The notes beneath the pieces were generated by a model. That model saw nothing but the letters and a program-made list of their open reading frames with translations, was not told where the DNA came from and made no database searches. Both the position numbers and the translations under genes were made by a program. DNA of 64,000 nt, taken from positions 6,386,001-6,450,000 of the forward strand of contig NZ_CP021080.1 in assembly GCF_000802245.2 (NCBI RefSeq), in the 5' to 3' direction. Every line of letters starts with the position of its first letter. The stretch's first letter is position 1. The DNA is from Streptomyces pluripotens. Its GTDB lineage: Bacteria > Actinomycetota > Actinomycetes > Streptomycetales > Streptomycetaceae. Of the stretch, positions 26,343-34,525 are shown one piece after another.

Positions 26343-26492
26343 GCCGAAGCCGAAGCCGAAGCCGAAGCCGAAGCCGAAGCCGAAGCCGAAGCCGAAGCCG
26401 AAGCCGAAGCCGAAGCCGAAGCCGAAGCCGAAGCCGAAGCCGAAGCCGAAGCCGAAGCCGAAGCCGAAGCCGAAGCCGAAGCCGAAGCCGAA
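26343..26492. repeat. hexanucleotide microsatellite, 25 exact copies of GCCGAA
   Basis: Exactly 150 bp of perfect GCCGAA repeat ends 35 bp before the GH4 start codon. Depending on frame it would encode Ala-Glu, Arg-Ser or (antisense) Ala-Ser dipeptides; the Arg-Ser frame is open into the GH4 gene. Because the unit is 6 bp, copy-number changes would not shift a frame but would change promoter-to-gene spacing. Confidence 0.97.
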
Positions 26493-26527
26493 GCGGTCGT
26501 GACGGGAGCGGCGGGAAGGATGCAGTC

Positions 26528-27865
26528 GTGAAACTGTCGATTCTGGGCGGCGGCGGATTCAGGGTGCCGCTGGTATACGGCGCACTGCTGACCGACCACG
26601 ACGAGGGGCGGATCACCGAGGTGGTGCTGCATGATGTGGACGACCGTCGACTGTATGCAGTAACCCGTGTACTGGCTGAACAGGCCGCGGGTATCCCGTA
26701 TGCACCCGCGGTGAGTGCCACCACCAACCTTGATGAGGCTCTGGGCGGAGCCGATTTCGTTTTCTCTGCGATCCGAGTCGGCGGCCTGGAGGGCCGGGCA
26801 AACGACGAGCGGGTGGCCCTCGCCGAAGGCGTGCTCGGGCAGGAGACGGTCGGCGCGGGAGGCATCGCCTACGGTCTGCGCACCGTCCCCGTCGCCGCCG
26901 ACATCGCCCGGCGCGTGGCCCGCCTCGCCCCGGACGCCTGGGTCATCAACTTCACCAATCCTGCCGGCCTGGTCACCGAGGCGATGTCTCGCCATCTCGG
27001 TGACCGCGTCATCGGCATCTGCGACTCACCGGTCGGCCTCGGCCGTCGTATCACCCGTGTCCTCGGGACCGACCCGAAGCACGCCTTCGTCGACTACGTC
27101 GGCCTGAACCACCTCGGATGGGTGCGTGCCCTGCGGGTCGCCGGCCGTGACGAACTGCCCCGCCTGCTCGGTGATCCGGTGCTGCTCGGCTCCTTCGAGG
27201 AGGGCAGGCTCTTCGGAGCCGACTGGCTGCAGTCGCTCGGCGCGATCCCCAACGAGTACCTGCACTACTACTACTTCAACCGGGAGACCGTGCGCGCCTA
27301 CCAGGAGGTGGAGAGGACCCGGGGTGCCTTCTTGCGCGACCAGCAGGCCCGGTTCTACACGGAGGCGTGTGCCCCCGGCGTCTCCGCGCTGCGAGCCTGG
27401 GACCGCACCCGCGCCGAGCGTGAGGCGACGTACATGGCAGAGAACCGGGAGAGCTCCGGCGCGGGCGAACGTGAGCCCGTTGATCTGTCCGGCGGGTACG
27501 AGAAAGTCGCCCTCGCCCTGATGCGGGCCATCGCCCGCGATGAACGCGTCACCTTGATCCTCAACGTGCGCAACCGCTACACCCTGCCCGTCCTCGATGC
27601 CGACGCGGTCATCGAGGTGCCCTGTCTGGTCGACGCGAGCGGCGCCCATCCCTTGGCCGTCGACCCGCTGCCCGGTCATGCCACCGGCCTGGTCTGCGCG
27701 GTCAAGGCCGTCGAACGCGAGGTGCTCGCCGCCGCGGAGTCCGGTTCCCGTGCGACGGCGGTGAAGGCGTTCGCGCTGCATCCACTGGTCGACTCGGTCT
27801 CCGTGGCCCGCAGGCTGGTCGAGGGCTACGCCGAAGTTCATCCCGGCCTGTCATATCTTGAATGA
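26528..27865 (+). CDS. GH4 family 6-phospho-glycosidase
   Basis: A 445-residue NAD+- and metal-dependent glycosidase of family GH4. It starts at GTG 26528 behind GAAGGA. The NAD site is VKLSILGGGGFRVP at the N-terminus. NFTNPAGLVTEA follows, and the metal ligands are Cys165 in GICDSP and His195 in GLNHLGW. An in-frame upstream extension through the hexamer repeat exists but has no ribosome site. The family usually acts on 6-phospho-beta-glucosides or related phosphosugars after uptake; the actual substrate is unknown. Divergence from a CebR-boxed glucanase suggests a link to beta-glucan use. Confidence 0.9.
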   Translation: MKLSILGGGGFRVPLVYGALLTDHDEGRITEVVLHDVDDRRLYAVTRVLAEQAAGIPYAPAVSATTNLDEALGGADFVFSAIRVGGLEGRANDERVALAEGVLGQETVGAGGIAYGLRTVPVAADIARRVARLAPDAWVINFTNPAGLVTEAMSRHLGDRVIGICDSPVGLGRRITRVLGTDPKHAFVDYVGLNHLGWVRALRVAGRDELPRLLGDPVLLGSFEEGRLFGADWLQSLGAIPNEYLHYYYFNRETVRAYQEVERTRGAFLRDQQARFYTEACAPGVSALRAWDRTRAEREATYMAENRESSGAGEREPVDLSGGYEKVALALMRAIARDERVTLILNVRNRYTLPVLDADAVIEVPCLVDASGAHPLAVDPLPGHATGLVCAVKAVEREVLAAAESGSRATAVKAFALHPLVDSVSVARRLVEGYAEVHPGLSYLE

Positions 27866-27874
27866 GCGCCTGTG

Positions 27875-27890
27875 CCCAGGCTTTCCTGGG
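27875..27890 (+). terminator. hairpin just after the GH4 gene
   Basis: CCCAGG and CCTGGG pair across the loop CTTT, 9 bp after the GH4 stop. The stem is short and no U-tract follows. Confidence 0.45.
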
Positions 27891-27977
27891 TGACCTCCAC
27901 GCGTGGCGAACCCAACCGGAAAGACACAGTCGGAAGCCGCCCCCCGCTCCAGCGGCAGGCTGAAACAGGTCTTGTGC

Positions 27978-28026
27978 CCGGTCGTCTCCAGCTCTGCTAC
28001 GAAGGAGAGGAGTTGGAGACGACCGG
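27978..28026. repeat. 13-bp inverted repeat in a 640-bp gene-free stretch
   Basis: CCGGTCGTCTCCA (27978-27990) and its exact complement TGGAGACGACCGG (28014-28026) flank 23 bp. The stretch from 27866 to 28508 has no gene I can support; open frames there do not resemble a family. It could be a terminator or a relic of a mobile element end. Confidence 0.7.
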
Positions 28027-28508
28027 ACTTCGCTACCAGGGAGGTACGGCGCGCCCACCGACCTGACCGCCTCGTAGGCGGTCGCCCTGTCCTCGACCAC
28101 GGCCACTGCAGCCACTGCCTGCCGCGCGGTCGTGGGGATTTCGCCGCAGCTGGTCCACGAAGAACACGTTCTCCGCGTAGGGGGGAGCCGGACGCGTATG
28201 CGAGAGGGCATGCAGGCCGCCCTTCGGAGCGTGCGGGCAGGTGGAAGCGGCTCGTCCCGGGCAGGAGGGAGGCAGGGACACCGGACGGCCTCTGTGTACG
28301 AGATATGCGAGGCGGCCCTGGTGTCGGGAGACCATGGGGCTTGCGGGAGCCGTGGGTGCAACACGCGTGTGGCGGATCGGTGTGGACCGGTCGATGGGCC
28401 CGCGGGGACAGCCGCTGGCCGAGGCAGCGCGGCCGGGGCGTCTCTTGTCCCCTGCCCGGAAGTGTGTTCTGGTGGTGCCGGCGGGCTGATCATCGGGAGG
28501 GGCACGGG

Positions 28509-29414
28509 GTGGAGTCGACGGCGGGGCCGGGGCAGCTGCTGGCCATCAGCGACCTGCACATCAGCTATCCGGAGAACCGTGCCTTGGTGGAACAGATGCG
28601 CCCTAGTAGCGGCGACGACTGGCTGATCGTGGCCGGTGACATCGCGGAGACCGTCGCAGACATCCGCTGGGCCCTGACCGTCTTCGCGGGCCGGTTCCGC
28701 AAAGTGCTGTGGGCGCCAGGCAACCACGAGTTGTGGACTCACCCGCGTGACTCCGTCAAACTGCGCGGCGTCGCCCGCTACGAACATCTGGTCGAGCTGT
28801 GCCGGGAACTGGGGGTGGTGACGCCAGAGGACCCCTACCCGGTGTGGCAGGGACCCGGCGGTCCGGTTGCCGTCGCCCCGCTGTTCCTTCTGTACGACTA
28901 CTCGTTCTTGCCGGCTGGCTGTGCCACGAAGGCGGAGGGCTTGGCCTACGCCGAGAGCACGGGCATCGTCTGCAGTGACGAGTATCTGTTGCACCCGGAC
29001 CCGTACCCGACCCGGGAGGACTGGTGCCGGGCGCGGGTCGCCGAGACGGAGCGCAGACTTGCCGCGCTGCCCGAGGACCTGCCGACCGTGCTGGCGGGCC
29101 ACTACCCGCTGGATCGGCATCCCACCCAAGTCCTGTGGCACCCCGAGTTCGCGATGTGGTGCGGTACGGAGCTGACCGCGGACTGGCACCGCCGGTTCCG
29201 CGTCGCCACCATGGTCTACGGCCATCTACACATCCCCCGCACCACCTGGCACGACGGAGTCCGCTTCGAAGAGGTCTCCGTGGGCTATCCCCGCGAGTGG
29301 CGCAAACGTCCCGGATCCCCGGGAAGATTGCGTCGCGTCCTGCCGATGGAGGTTGAAACCGGTGATCGAGGAGTTGCTCCCGGAGCCGGTCGTGGCCGTG
29401 GAAGCGCACGGTGA
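28509..29414 (+). CDS. metallophosphoesterase
   Basis: A 301-residue calcineurin-like phosphoesterase, started at GTG 28509 behind GGGAGGGG. The five metal-binding blocks are visible: AISDLHISY, VAGDIAE, APGNHELW, LAGHYPL and VYGHLHIP. It overlaps the phosphopantetheinyl transferase gene by 53 nt in another frame, so the pair is co-transcribed and probably coupled. In streptomycetes this pairing is recurrent, which suggests a role connected with carrier-protein or CoA metabolism, but the substrate is not known. Confidence 0.92.
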   Translation: MESTAGPGQLLAISDLHISYPENRALVEQMRPSSGDDWLIVAGDIAETVADIRWALTVFAGRFRKVLWAPGNHELWTHPRDSVKLRGVARYEHLVELCRELGVVTPEDPYPVWQGPGGPVAVAPLFLLYDYSFLPAGCATKAEGLAYAESTGIVCSDEYLLHPDPYPTREDWCRARVAETERRLAALPEDLPTVLAGHYPLDRHPTQVLWHPEFAMWCGTELTADWHRRFRVATMVYGHLHIPRTTWHDGVRFEEVSVGYPREWRKRPGSPGRLRRVLPMEVETGDRGVAPGAGRGRGSAR

Positions 29415-30042
29415 CGACCCGCTGTGGGACGCCCCGCTCTACCCGGAGGAAGAGGCGCTCGTCGCACGGGCCGTGGCCAAGCGCCGCCGCGAGTTCGCGG
29501 GCGTGCGCGGGTGCGCACGACGCGCCATGGAGAAGCTCGGTGTGCCACCGCAGCCCGTGGTCAGCGGCGAGCGGGGCGCACCCTGCTGGCCAGCCGGCCT
29601 GGTCGGCAGCATGACCCATTGCGACGGCTACTGCGCCGCCGCTCTGGTCCGTGCCGTGGACCTGGCCTCTCTGGGCATCGACGCCGAACCGCACGGGCCG
29701 CTTCCCGAGGGTGTCGGCGCCAGCGTCTTCTTGCCCGCCGAGGCCGAGCGGCTCGCCCGGCTCACCGGCTGGCGGGCCGACGTGCACTGGGACCGGATCC
29801 TGTTCAGCGCCAAGGAGTCCGTCTACAAGGCGTGGTACCCCCTCACCCGAAAGTGGCTGGACTTCTCCGAGGCCGACATCACCTTGCACACGGAGGTGAG
29901 CGGTGGGCTGGGAGGCGTCCTCCACGCCGAACTTCTGGTCCCCGGCCCCCTGGTCGGCGCCCACCAGCTGCAGGCCTTCAACGGCCGGTGGACGGTACGC
30001 GACGGAGTGGTGGCCACGACCGTCGCAGTACCGTGGCCCTGA
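29362..30042 (+). CDS. 4'-phosphopantetheinyl transferase (Sfp/EntD type)
   Basis: A 226-residue PPTase that moves phosphopantetheine from CoA to a serine of acyl or peptidyl carrier proteins. Motifs are VGSMTHCDGYCAAAL (82-96), GIDAEPH (105-111) with the Mg-binding acid residues, and FSAKESVYKAWYPLT (148-162). GTG 29362 has an ideal site (GGAGGT, 8-nt spacing); a TTG nine bases upstream is less likely. It overlaps the metallophosphoesterase gene. As no carrier-protein gene is in the window, it presumably serves clusters elsewhere. Confidence 0.93.
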   Translation: MIEELLPEPVVAVEAHGDDPLWDAPLYPEEEALVARAVAKRRREFAGVRGCARRAMEKLGVPPQPVVSGERGAPCWPAGLVGSMTHCDGYCAAALVRAVDLASLGIDAEPHGPLPEGVGASVFLPAEAERLARLTGWRADVHWDRILFSAKESVYKAWYPLTRKWLDFSEADITLHTEVSGGLGGVLHAELLVPGPLVGAHQLQAFNGRWTVRDGVVATTVAVPWP

Positions 30043-30194
30043 CGGGACTGGCGTCCGGCCCCAGGGCCCGCGGTGTTCCTCCGCGGCCCGGGGCGTCCGG
30101 AAGGCGTCGGTAGAACCGTCGTCGTCACTGCGGCTGGTGCCTGTCTGGTTCCCAGCACCCGCCCCGCATCGCCGTAGTCATCGCACGGCGTGCG

Positions 30195-30449
30195 TCACGG
30201 CAGCGGCGGTCTTCCGGCGGCCGGTGCGGGCGGGCACCACCCCCTGAGCAGCCGGAAGAAGACTTCCTCGTTGCCCGCGAGGCCCGTGCATGCGAGGGCC
30301 TGTTCTGCCTCAGCGAGTACGGCGGGCGGGACGACGGCTGGCCGGTCGTCGTCCGGTGAGTCGTCGAAGGCGGCGCGCACCGTATGGAGCAGCCGCAGAT
30401 AGGCCTGTACGGCGGTGCGCTCACGGTCGGTCAGTACGGTGGTGGGCAT
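30195..30449 (-). CDS. small hypothetical protein
   Basis: An 84-residue acidic helical protein (MPTTVLTDRERTAVQAYLRL at the start). ATG 30449 has a GGGGAGAG site at good spacing. I do not recognise the family. It converges with the PPTase gene. About 255 bp without a gene lie upstream (30450-30705), containing a GC-rich dyad near 30490. Confidence 0.55.
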   Translation of the reverse strand: MPTTVLTDRERTAVQAYLRLLHTVRAAFDDSPDDDRPAVVPPAVLAEAEQALACTGLAGNEEVFFRLLRGWCPPAPAAGRPPLP

Positions 30450-30705
30450 CGGTCGGCTCTCCCCGAGCGGGCGTCACGATCACGCGCCTTGCGGCGCCGT
30501 GCGCCGCGCTGTACGGCGCACGTACCCAGCTTGCCGCTCGCCACTGACAACGTCGCCCGGCTTCGCCCCGTTTCGCCCGCTCGGCGGAGGCGAACCGCTC
30601 GGACTCCCGACGGCGTCCGGCCTGCCGTGCGGTGCCGCTTCCCCTCCGCGCCGAACGGGCCCGGACGGGCTCGCATCGCGGCGCACCCGCTGCGGTGCCT
30701 CCGAG

Positions 30706-31263
30706 TCAGCCCTGCGGCCCCGGATAGCCCAAGGACGCCTCGATGCGCCCGGCCACGTCGTCGCGCTGCACCGGTCCGCGTAGCGCCGAACCCGCGAGCC
30801 ACGTACGGCACTTGCTGGCCAGCAGCAGGCCGAAGGCCTCGGCCTCCCGTTCCTCGGCGAGGTCGAACCGGCTACGGGCCGCGACCCGGTGCACCGTTGC
30901 CTGCAGCGCGGCCTGGTCGGTGTAGTCCTGCAACAGTCGTGTGGCGACTTTGACTCCGTCCGCGTGATGACCGGAGTGGTCGGCCTGCATGTGCCACAAC
31001 TCGTGGCCCAGGATCACTAACTGGTGGTCCGGTGCAGTGCGTTCCTCCACGACGACGACATCGCGATCGGTCAGGTCCAGCCACAATCCACTCGCCGTGC
31101 CCGGTGGGAAGACAGCTGTCCGGAAATTCACCGGGCGGCCGCGGCGCCGGCTCATCGCCTCGCACAGCGTCCGGTACAGCTCCTGCGGTGGTACGGGAAC
31201 CGGTAGGGTCAGTCCGCCCACCAGTTCGCTGCACAGCCGGCGCATGTCCCTGCCGATGCCCAC
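30706..31263 (-). CDS. ImmA/IrrE-type metallopeptidase-like protein
   Basis: A 185-residue protein started at GTG 31263 behind a strong GGGGGAGGA site. It carries the zinc-peptidase motif HELWH (His87, Glu88, His91) in VILGHELWHMQADH and a later acidic EEREAEAF stretch typical of the third-ligand region. It is 14 bp downstream of an XRE regulator. Such pairs, often labelled toxin/antitoxin, act in other systems by cleaving the partner repressor. Here its target is not shown. Confidence 0.8.
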   Translation of the reverse strand: MGIGRDMRRLCSELVGGLTLPVPVPPQELYRTLCEAMSRRRGRPVNFRTAVFPPGTASGLWLDLTDRDVVVVEERTAPDHQLVILGHELWHMQADHSGHHADGVKVATRLLQDYTDQAALQATVHRVAARSRFDLAEEREAEAFGLLLASKCRTWLAGSALRGPVQRDDVAGRIEASLGYPGPQG

Positions 31264-31277
31264 AGTCCTCCCCCGGC

Positions 31278-31964
31278 TCACAACTCGGGCCGCTTGACGC
31301 TCTCCAGGAGCATGTCGAGCCACTCCGCGACCTTGTCCCGGTGCTGGTCGGTGGGCAGCTGTGCAGCCCGCCAGGCGATTCCGCGCACCCCATGGTCCTG
31401 CAGCAGGCGCTCCAGTGGATCCTCGACGGCTCTGGCCCCGGCCCTGGTCCCGGCCGCGGTCCCGGCCGCGGCTCGCTCGCGGTCGGCGAGTTTCTGCAGC
31501 AGCTCCTGCTCGGCACGCTGCAACGTGCCCGCCAGCGCCTCCGGGTCCTCCGCGGTGAGGAAGCCGGCGTGCACCCGGAAGAACCGCTGCAGCGCGTCGC
31601 AGTGCTCCATGGTGGGCCGCCGGTCCCCGTTGATGAGGGCGCCGGCCTGTTGCCGGGACATACCCGCCCCGTCGGCGATCTCCTGCTGGGTGTATTTGCG
31701 GCCATTGGACTTCAGCCGGGTGCGACGCAAGAGGTCCAGGCGCTGCAGAAAGCGTGCCTGGACGTCCGGTTCCCCCGCCGACCGCCCGCTGAGGAGGGCT
31801 TTGACCACCGGCTCGGGAACCCCGCAGGCGATGGAGAGCCGCGCGACGTCGAAGACCTCGGCGTGCGGGACGCCGAGGCGATCGGCGAGCGTGCTGACGC
31901 GGGCGACGACGGCCGGCAGCTGGGCGGTCGCCGTGGCGCCCGGATCCTCGTAGCCATCCGTCAC
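31278..31964 (-). CDS. XRE-family transcriptional regulator
   Basis: A 228-residue regulator started at GTG 31964 behind TAGGAG. The helix-turn-helix is YTQQEIADGAGMSRQQAGAL followed by INGDRRPTMEHCDALQRFF. An N-terminal helical region precedes it, and an Ala/Arg/Glu-rich helical region follows. It is the first gene of a pair with the ImmA-like peptidase and is divergent from an MmyB-like protein. Two dyads at 32075-32133 are candidate operators. Confidence 0.85.
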   Translation of the reverse strand: MTDGYEDPGATATAQLPAVVARVSTLADRLGVPHAEVFDVARLSIACGVPEPVVKALLSGRSAGEPDVQARFLQRLDLLRRTRLKSNGRKYTQQEIADGAGMSRQQAGALINGDRRPTMEHCDALQRFFRVHAGFLTAEDPEALAGTLQRAEQELLQKLADRERAAAGTAAGTRAGARAVEDPLERLLQDHGVRGIAWRAAQLPTDQHRDKVAEWLDMLLESVKRPEL

Positions 31965-32074
31965 CGACAGAACTCCTACGTCTCTTGAGGGCCTCAGACG
32001 CGTGCCTGCTTGCCGCAAGCGGTCGCCGTGAACTTCCCGGAGAGTAGCCGGTGCCTCGAACTCACATCCAGGTG

Positions 32075-32133
32075 TCGCCACAACTGTGGCGAATTTCAGC
32101 CGTCAACCGTCGTGAAATGCCACGATAGTTGAC
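32075..32133. promoter_or_regulatory. two dyads between the XRE and MmyB-like genes
   Basis: The first is TCGCCACA-AC-TGTGGCGA (32075-32092, perfect arms). The second is GTCAAC-CG-TCGTG and CACGA-TA-GTTGAC across 6 bp (32102-32133). They lie 72-241 bp from the two divergent starts and are likely regulator binding sites. Confidence 0.7.
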
Positions 32134-32204
32134 ACCGCTCGGGGTGGGGCAGCAGGATCGCATCGCCGCGTGAAGGCCGCAGAGGCAAGAGGGGTGACCT
32201 CCCG

Positions 32205-32879
32205 ATGGCATATCAGGCAGGAGGGCAAGGGCCGGCGCCGCGGCCCGTCCCCGAGACCCGCGAGACACAGGAGTACCTCCAGGACTACGCCGCTCTGCTG
32301 GAGTCCCTTCCCTTCCCGTCCCTGGTCGTGGACCACCGTTGGGACGTGGTTTTGGCCAACGGCTCCTTCGAGACACTCTTCCGTGGGGTGCGCCCCCACC
32401 CGACGGCCATGCCCGGGAACAACTTCTTGCGGTTCGTCCTGTTCCATCCCGACGCGGCTGACATCCTCGGCGAGCATGAACCGGGCTGGTGCCTGCCGAT
32501 GCTGGCTCACCTCAGGATGGCGCTCGACATGTACGCTCACGACCATGAACTGCAGTCCGTCCGCCGGGATATAGCCCAGGATCCGATCATGGAGGCTGCT
32601 TACCGGCAGGGACTGCCGCACTGGCTCCGGGCCGTGGGCGAGGGCGCGAGTCGACTCGACGGGGCCGTCCGGTTGCTCCTCCACCCCGATCCGCGCCGGG
32701 GCACCACCGAGTGCCGCCTCGTCGAGGAGACACCGCAGACCCTGCGGGGCCTCGGCTACCGGCGCCTGACCATGGTCCTGCGCGATGCCCGCCGGGCGGC
32801 TGCGCCGGCGCGTCGCGCGCGTCGCCGGCCGCGCGGCACCGGCGCGCACCTCGCGGTCGTCCCGGTCGCCGAAGGCTGA
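32205..32879 (+). CDS. MmyB-like ligand-binding-domain protein without HTH
   Basis: A 224-residue protein that matches the C-terminal half of MmyB-like XRE regulators: LLESLPFPSLVVDHRWDVVL, ANGSFETLF, and NFLRFVLFHPDAAD. The usual N-terminal helix-turn-helix is missing; the first 28 residues are a short linker. It is divergent from the XRE/ImmA pair. It may sense a small molecule (the MmyB domain resembles a PAS fold) and act through the partner, but this is inference. The C-terminus is Arg/Ala-rich. Confidence 0.75.
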   Translation: MAYQAGGQGPAPRPVPETRETQEYLQDYAALLESLPFPSLVVDHRWDVVLANGSFETLFRGVRPHPTAMPGNNFLRFVLFHPDAADILGEHEPGWCLPMLAHLRMALDMYAHDHELQSVRRDIAQDPIMEAAYRQGLPHWLRAVGEGASRLDGAVRLLLHPDPRRGTTECRLVEETPQTLRGLGYRRLTMVLRDARRAAAPARRARRRPRGTGAHLAVVPVAEG

Positions 32880-33157
32880 CCCGGTACCGCCGGTGTTCAG
32901 GTCACCGACGGTACCGGGCAGGCCGTGCCGGCGCCGCCGCGCGCCCAGGACGGGGCAGGCTGCCCCGGGGCCGGGGGAGCACCCGCGGACTGTCCGCACC
33001 AGCGGCGCACCGTGGTGCCCGTGCCTGACCTACGGCACCGGAGCGGACCCTCCCGACAGCGGTCCGCAGGCACGGGAGCCCATCCGGCCCGGTCCGGAAT
33101 GACCCGGCCGTGCCCGCCCCCCCCTGGGCCGGAGCACGGGGCTGCCCATCCGGAGGG

Positions 33158-34393
33158 TCAACAGGCGGGCACGTCCGCCAGCCAGGCCGGACCTTTGAGG
33201 TAGATGTTGGTGATCCACGAGCCGTCGGTCAGCTTGGACCAGGCGTCGTTGGTGTAGCCGTCGGCGGTGACTTGCTGCGCATGCTTCTGGCAGACCACGT
33301 TGACCGTCGTCGGCTGCGCAAAGTAGTCCACGACGGCCGCGTTGACGTAGGGCTGGCTGTGCGTACGCACCCCGGTGCCCCAGGTCTGGTGCGCCTTGCT
33401 GCCCCCGCTGGGCGGCGCCGGGCTGCTGCCGCCGCAGTCCGGGACGCCGGGCAGCCAGGCCGGACCTTTGAGGTAGATGTTGGTGATCCACGAGCCGTCG
33501 GTCAGCTTGGACCAGGCGTCGTTGGTGTAGCCGTCGGCGGTCACCGTCTCAGCGTGCTGCTGGCACTGCACCGACACCTGCGTGGGACCGGGGAAGGTGT
33601 CCACGACCGACCCCCGCACACTCGGCGAGGAGTGCGTGCGCACACCGGTGCCCCAGGTCTCGAAGACGGTACCGCCGTTCGCGGGCGGGGGAGTCGGCGC
33701 CCCCGACGGGTTGATGCGGACGGCGCCCGCGTAGTCCCCGCCGGTGCGCACGGGAGTGACCCGGATGTGGGTGCCGGACTCGTACGCCTCGACCATCTGT
33801 CCGGCGCCCAGGTACATGGCGACGTGATGGACGTGGCCGTTGCCCCAGAACATCAGGTCGCCGGGGAGCAGAGGGCCCGTGCCCTGGCCGGCCGAGAAGC
33901 GGGCAGCGGCGTGTGAGGTGTGGAACTGGTCGTTGGCGGTGCCGTTGAGTAGATCCTTGCCCGTGGCCCGGTAGTAGGCGTAGCGCATCAGACCCGAGCA
34001 GTCGAAGCCGAGGCGCTCGTCGTCATGCAGGCTGTCCGGATCGGACCCGTCGTAGTACCCGTAGGTGGCGCCGGGCGTGGCGCCGTGTCCGCCACCCCAC
34101 GTGTACCAGACGCCGACCTGGGAACAGGCCGCCCGCACGGCGGCCTCGGCGGTGGCCGAGGCACCGGAGGCGAGGACACCGCAATTCGCCCCCGCCGAAG
34201 CGACCTCGGAGGAGTGGGCGGTGGAGTCCGCCACCGTGGGCACGGAGGCGTCCGCCCGCGCAGGTGCGAGCGTGGCCGGGGCCGCGGCGGCCCCGGTGGT
34301 GCCAGCGAGACAGGCGGTGAGGGCCGCCGCGAGGGGGGTAGCGAGGGACCGGGCGAGGAGCCCGCCGGAGGTTCTGGTCTTCAAGGAGCCCAT
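33158..34393 (-). CDS. secreted NlpC/P60 cell-wall hydrolase with two SH3-like repeats
   Basis: A 411-residue secreted protein. The signal peptide covers about residues 1-38. The NlpC/P60 domain (about 85-235) has the catalytic Cys in LGFDCSGLMRYAY and His in GHVHHVAMYLGAG. Two ~91-residue C-terminal repeats follow, each with ETWGTGVRTHS or QTWGTGVRTHS and an identical WSKLTDGSWITNIYLKGPAW end. The enzyme likely cuts peptide bonds in peptidoglycan stems. It lies 132 bp downstream of an ECF sigma factor on the same strand. The 277 bp after its end (32880-33157) hold no gene. Confidence 0.93.
   Translation of the reverse strand: MGSLKTRTSGGLLARSLATPLAAALTACLAGTTGAAAAPATLAPARADASVPTVADSTAHSSEVASAGANCGVLASGASATAEAAVRAACSQVGVWYTWGGGHGATPGATYGYYDGSDPDSLHDDERLGFDCSGLMRYAYYRATGKDLLNGTANDQFHTSHAAARFSAGQGTGPLLPGDLMFWGNGHVHHVAMYLGAGQMVEAYESGTHIRVTPVRTGGDYAGAVRINPSGAPTPPPANGGTVFETWGTGVRTHSSPSVRGSVVDTFPGPTQVSVQCQQHAETVTADGYTNDAWSKLTDGSWITNIYLKGPAWLPGVPDCGGSSPAPPSGGSKAHQTWGTGVRTHSQPYVNAAVVDYFAQPTTVNVVCQKHAQQVTADGYTNDAWSKLTDGSWITNIYLKGPAWLADVPAC
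33179..33541. repeat. two identical 90-bp copies within the NlpC/P60 gene
   Basis: Bases 33179-33268 and 33452-33541 are identical over 90 bp, offset 273 bp (91 codons), within the two SH3-like repeats. The rest of the repeats has diverged, so the identity suggests recent gene conversion or duplication. Confidence 0.95.
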
Positions 34394-34525
34394 CCTTCGT
34401 TCGTCGACTGTCCGTCACCGGGTCGACGGGTGACGGCAGACAGGGGGAAGCACGCCGCGGCAACGCGCGCCGCCGTGGCGCGAGCCGGTGCCGTGCCCCG
34501 CCCCGCAGGGGCGCGGTACCGGGGT

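Noticed and set aside
26283..26531. Frame of 82 codons through the hexamer repeat giving an Ala-Glu polymer
   Set aside because: It owes its openness to the repeat and resembles no protein; it overlaps the GH4 start region and has no ribosome site.
25852..26865. Long antisense frame with an Arg/Leu-rich repeat opposite the GH4 gene
   Set aside because: It is the reverse reading of the hexamer array and of GH4 coding sequence, with no start signal or family match.
27702..29225. Long minus-strand frame opposite GH4 end and metallophosphoesterase
   Set aside because: It is the shadow of two real + genes and shows no domain; the part in the gene-free stretch is also unrecognisable.
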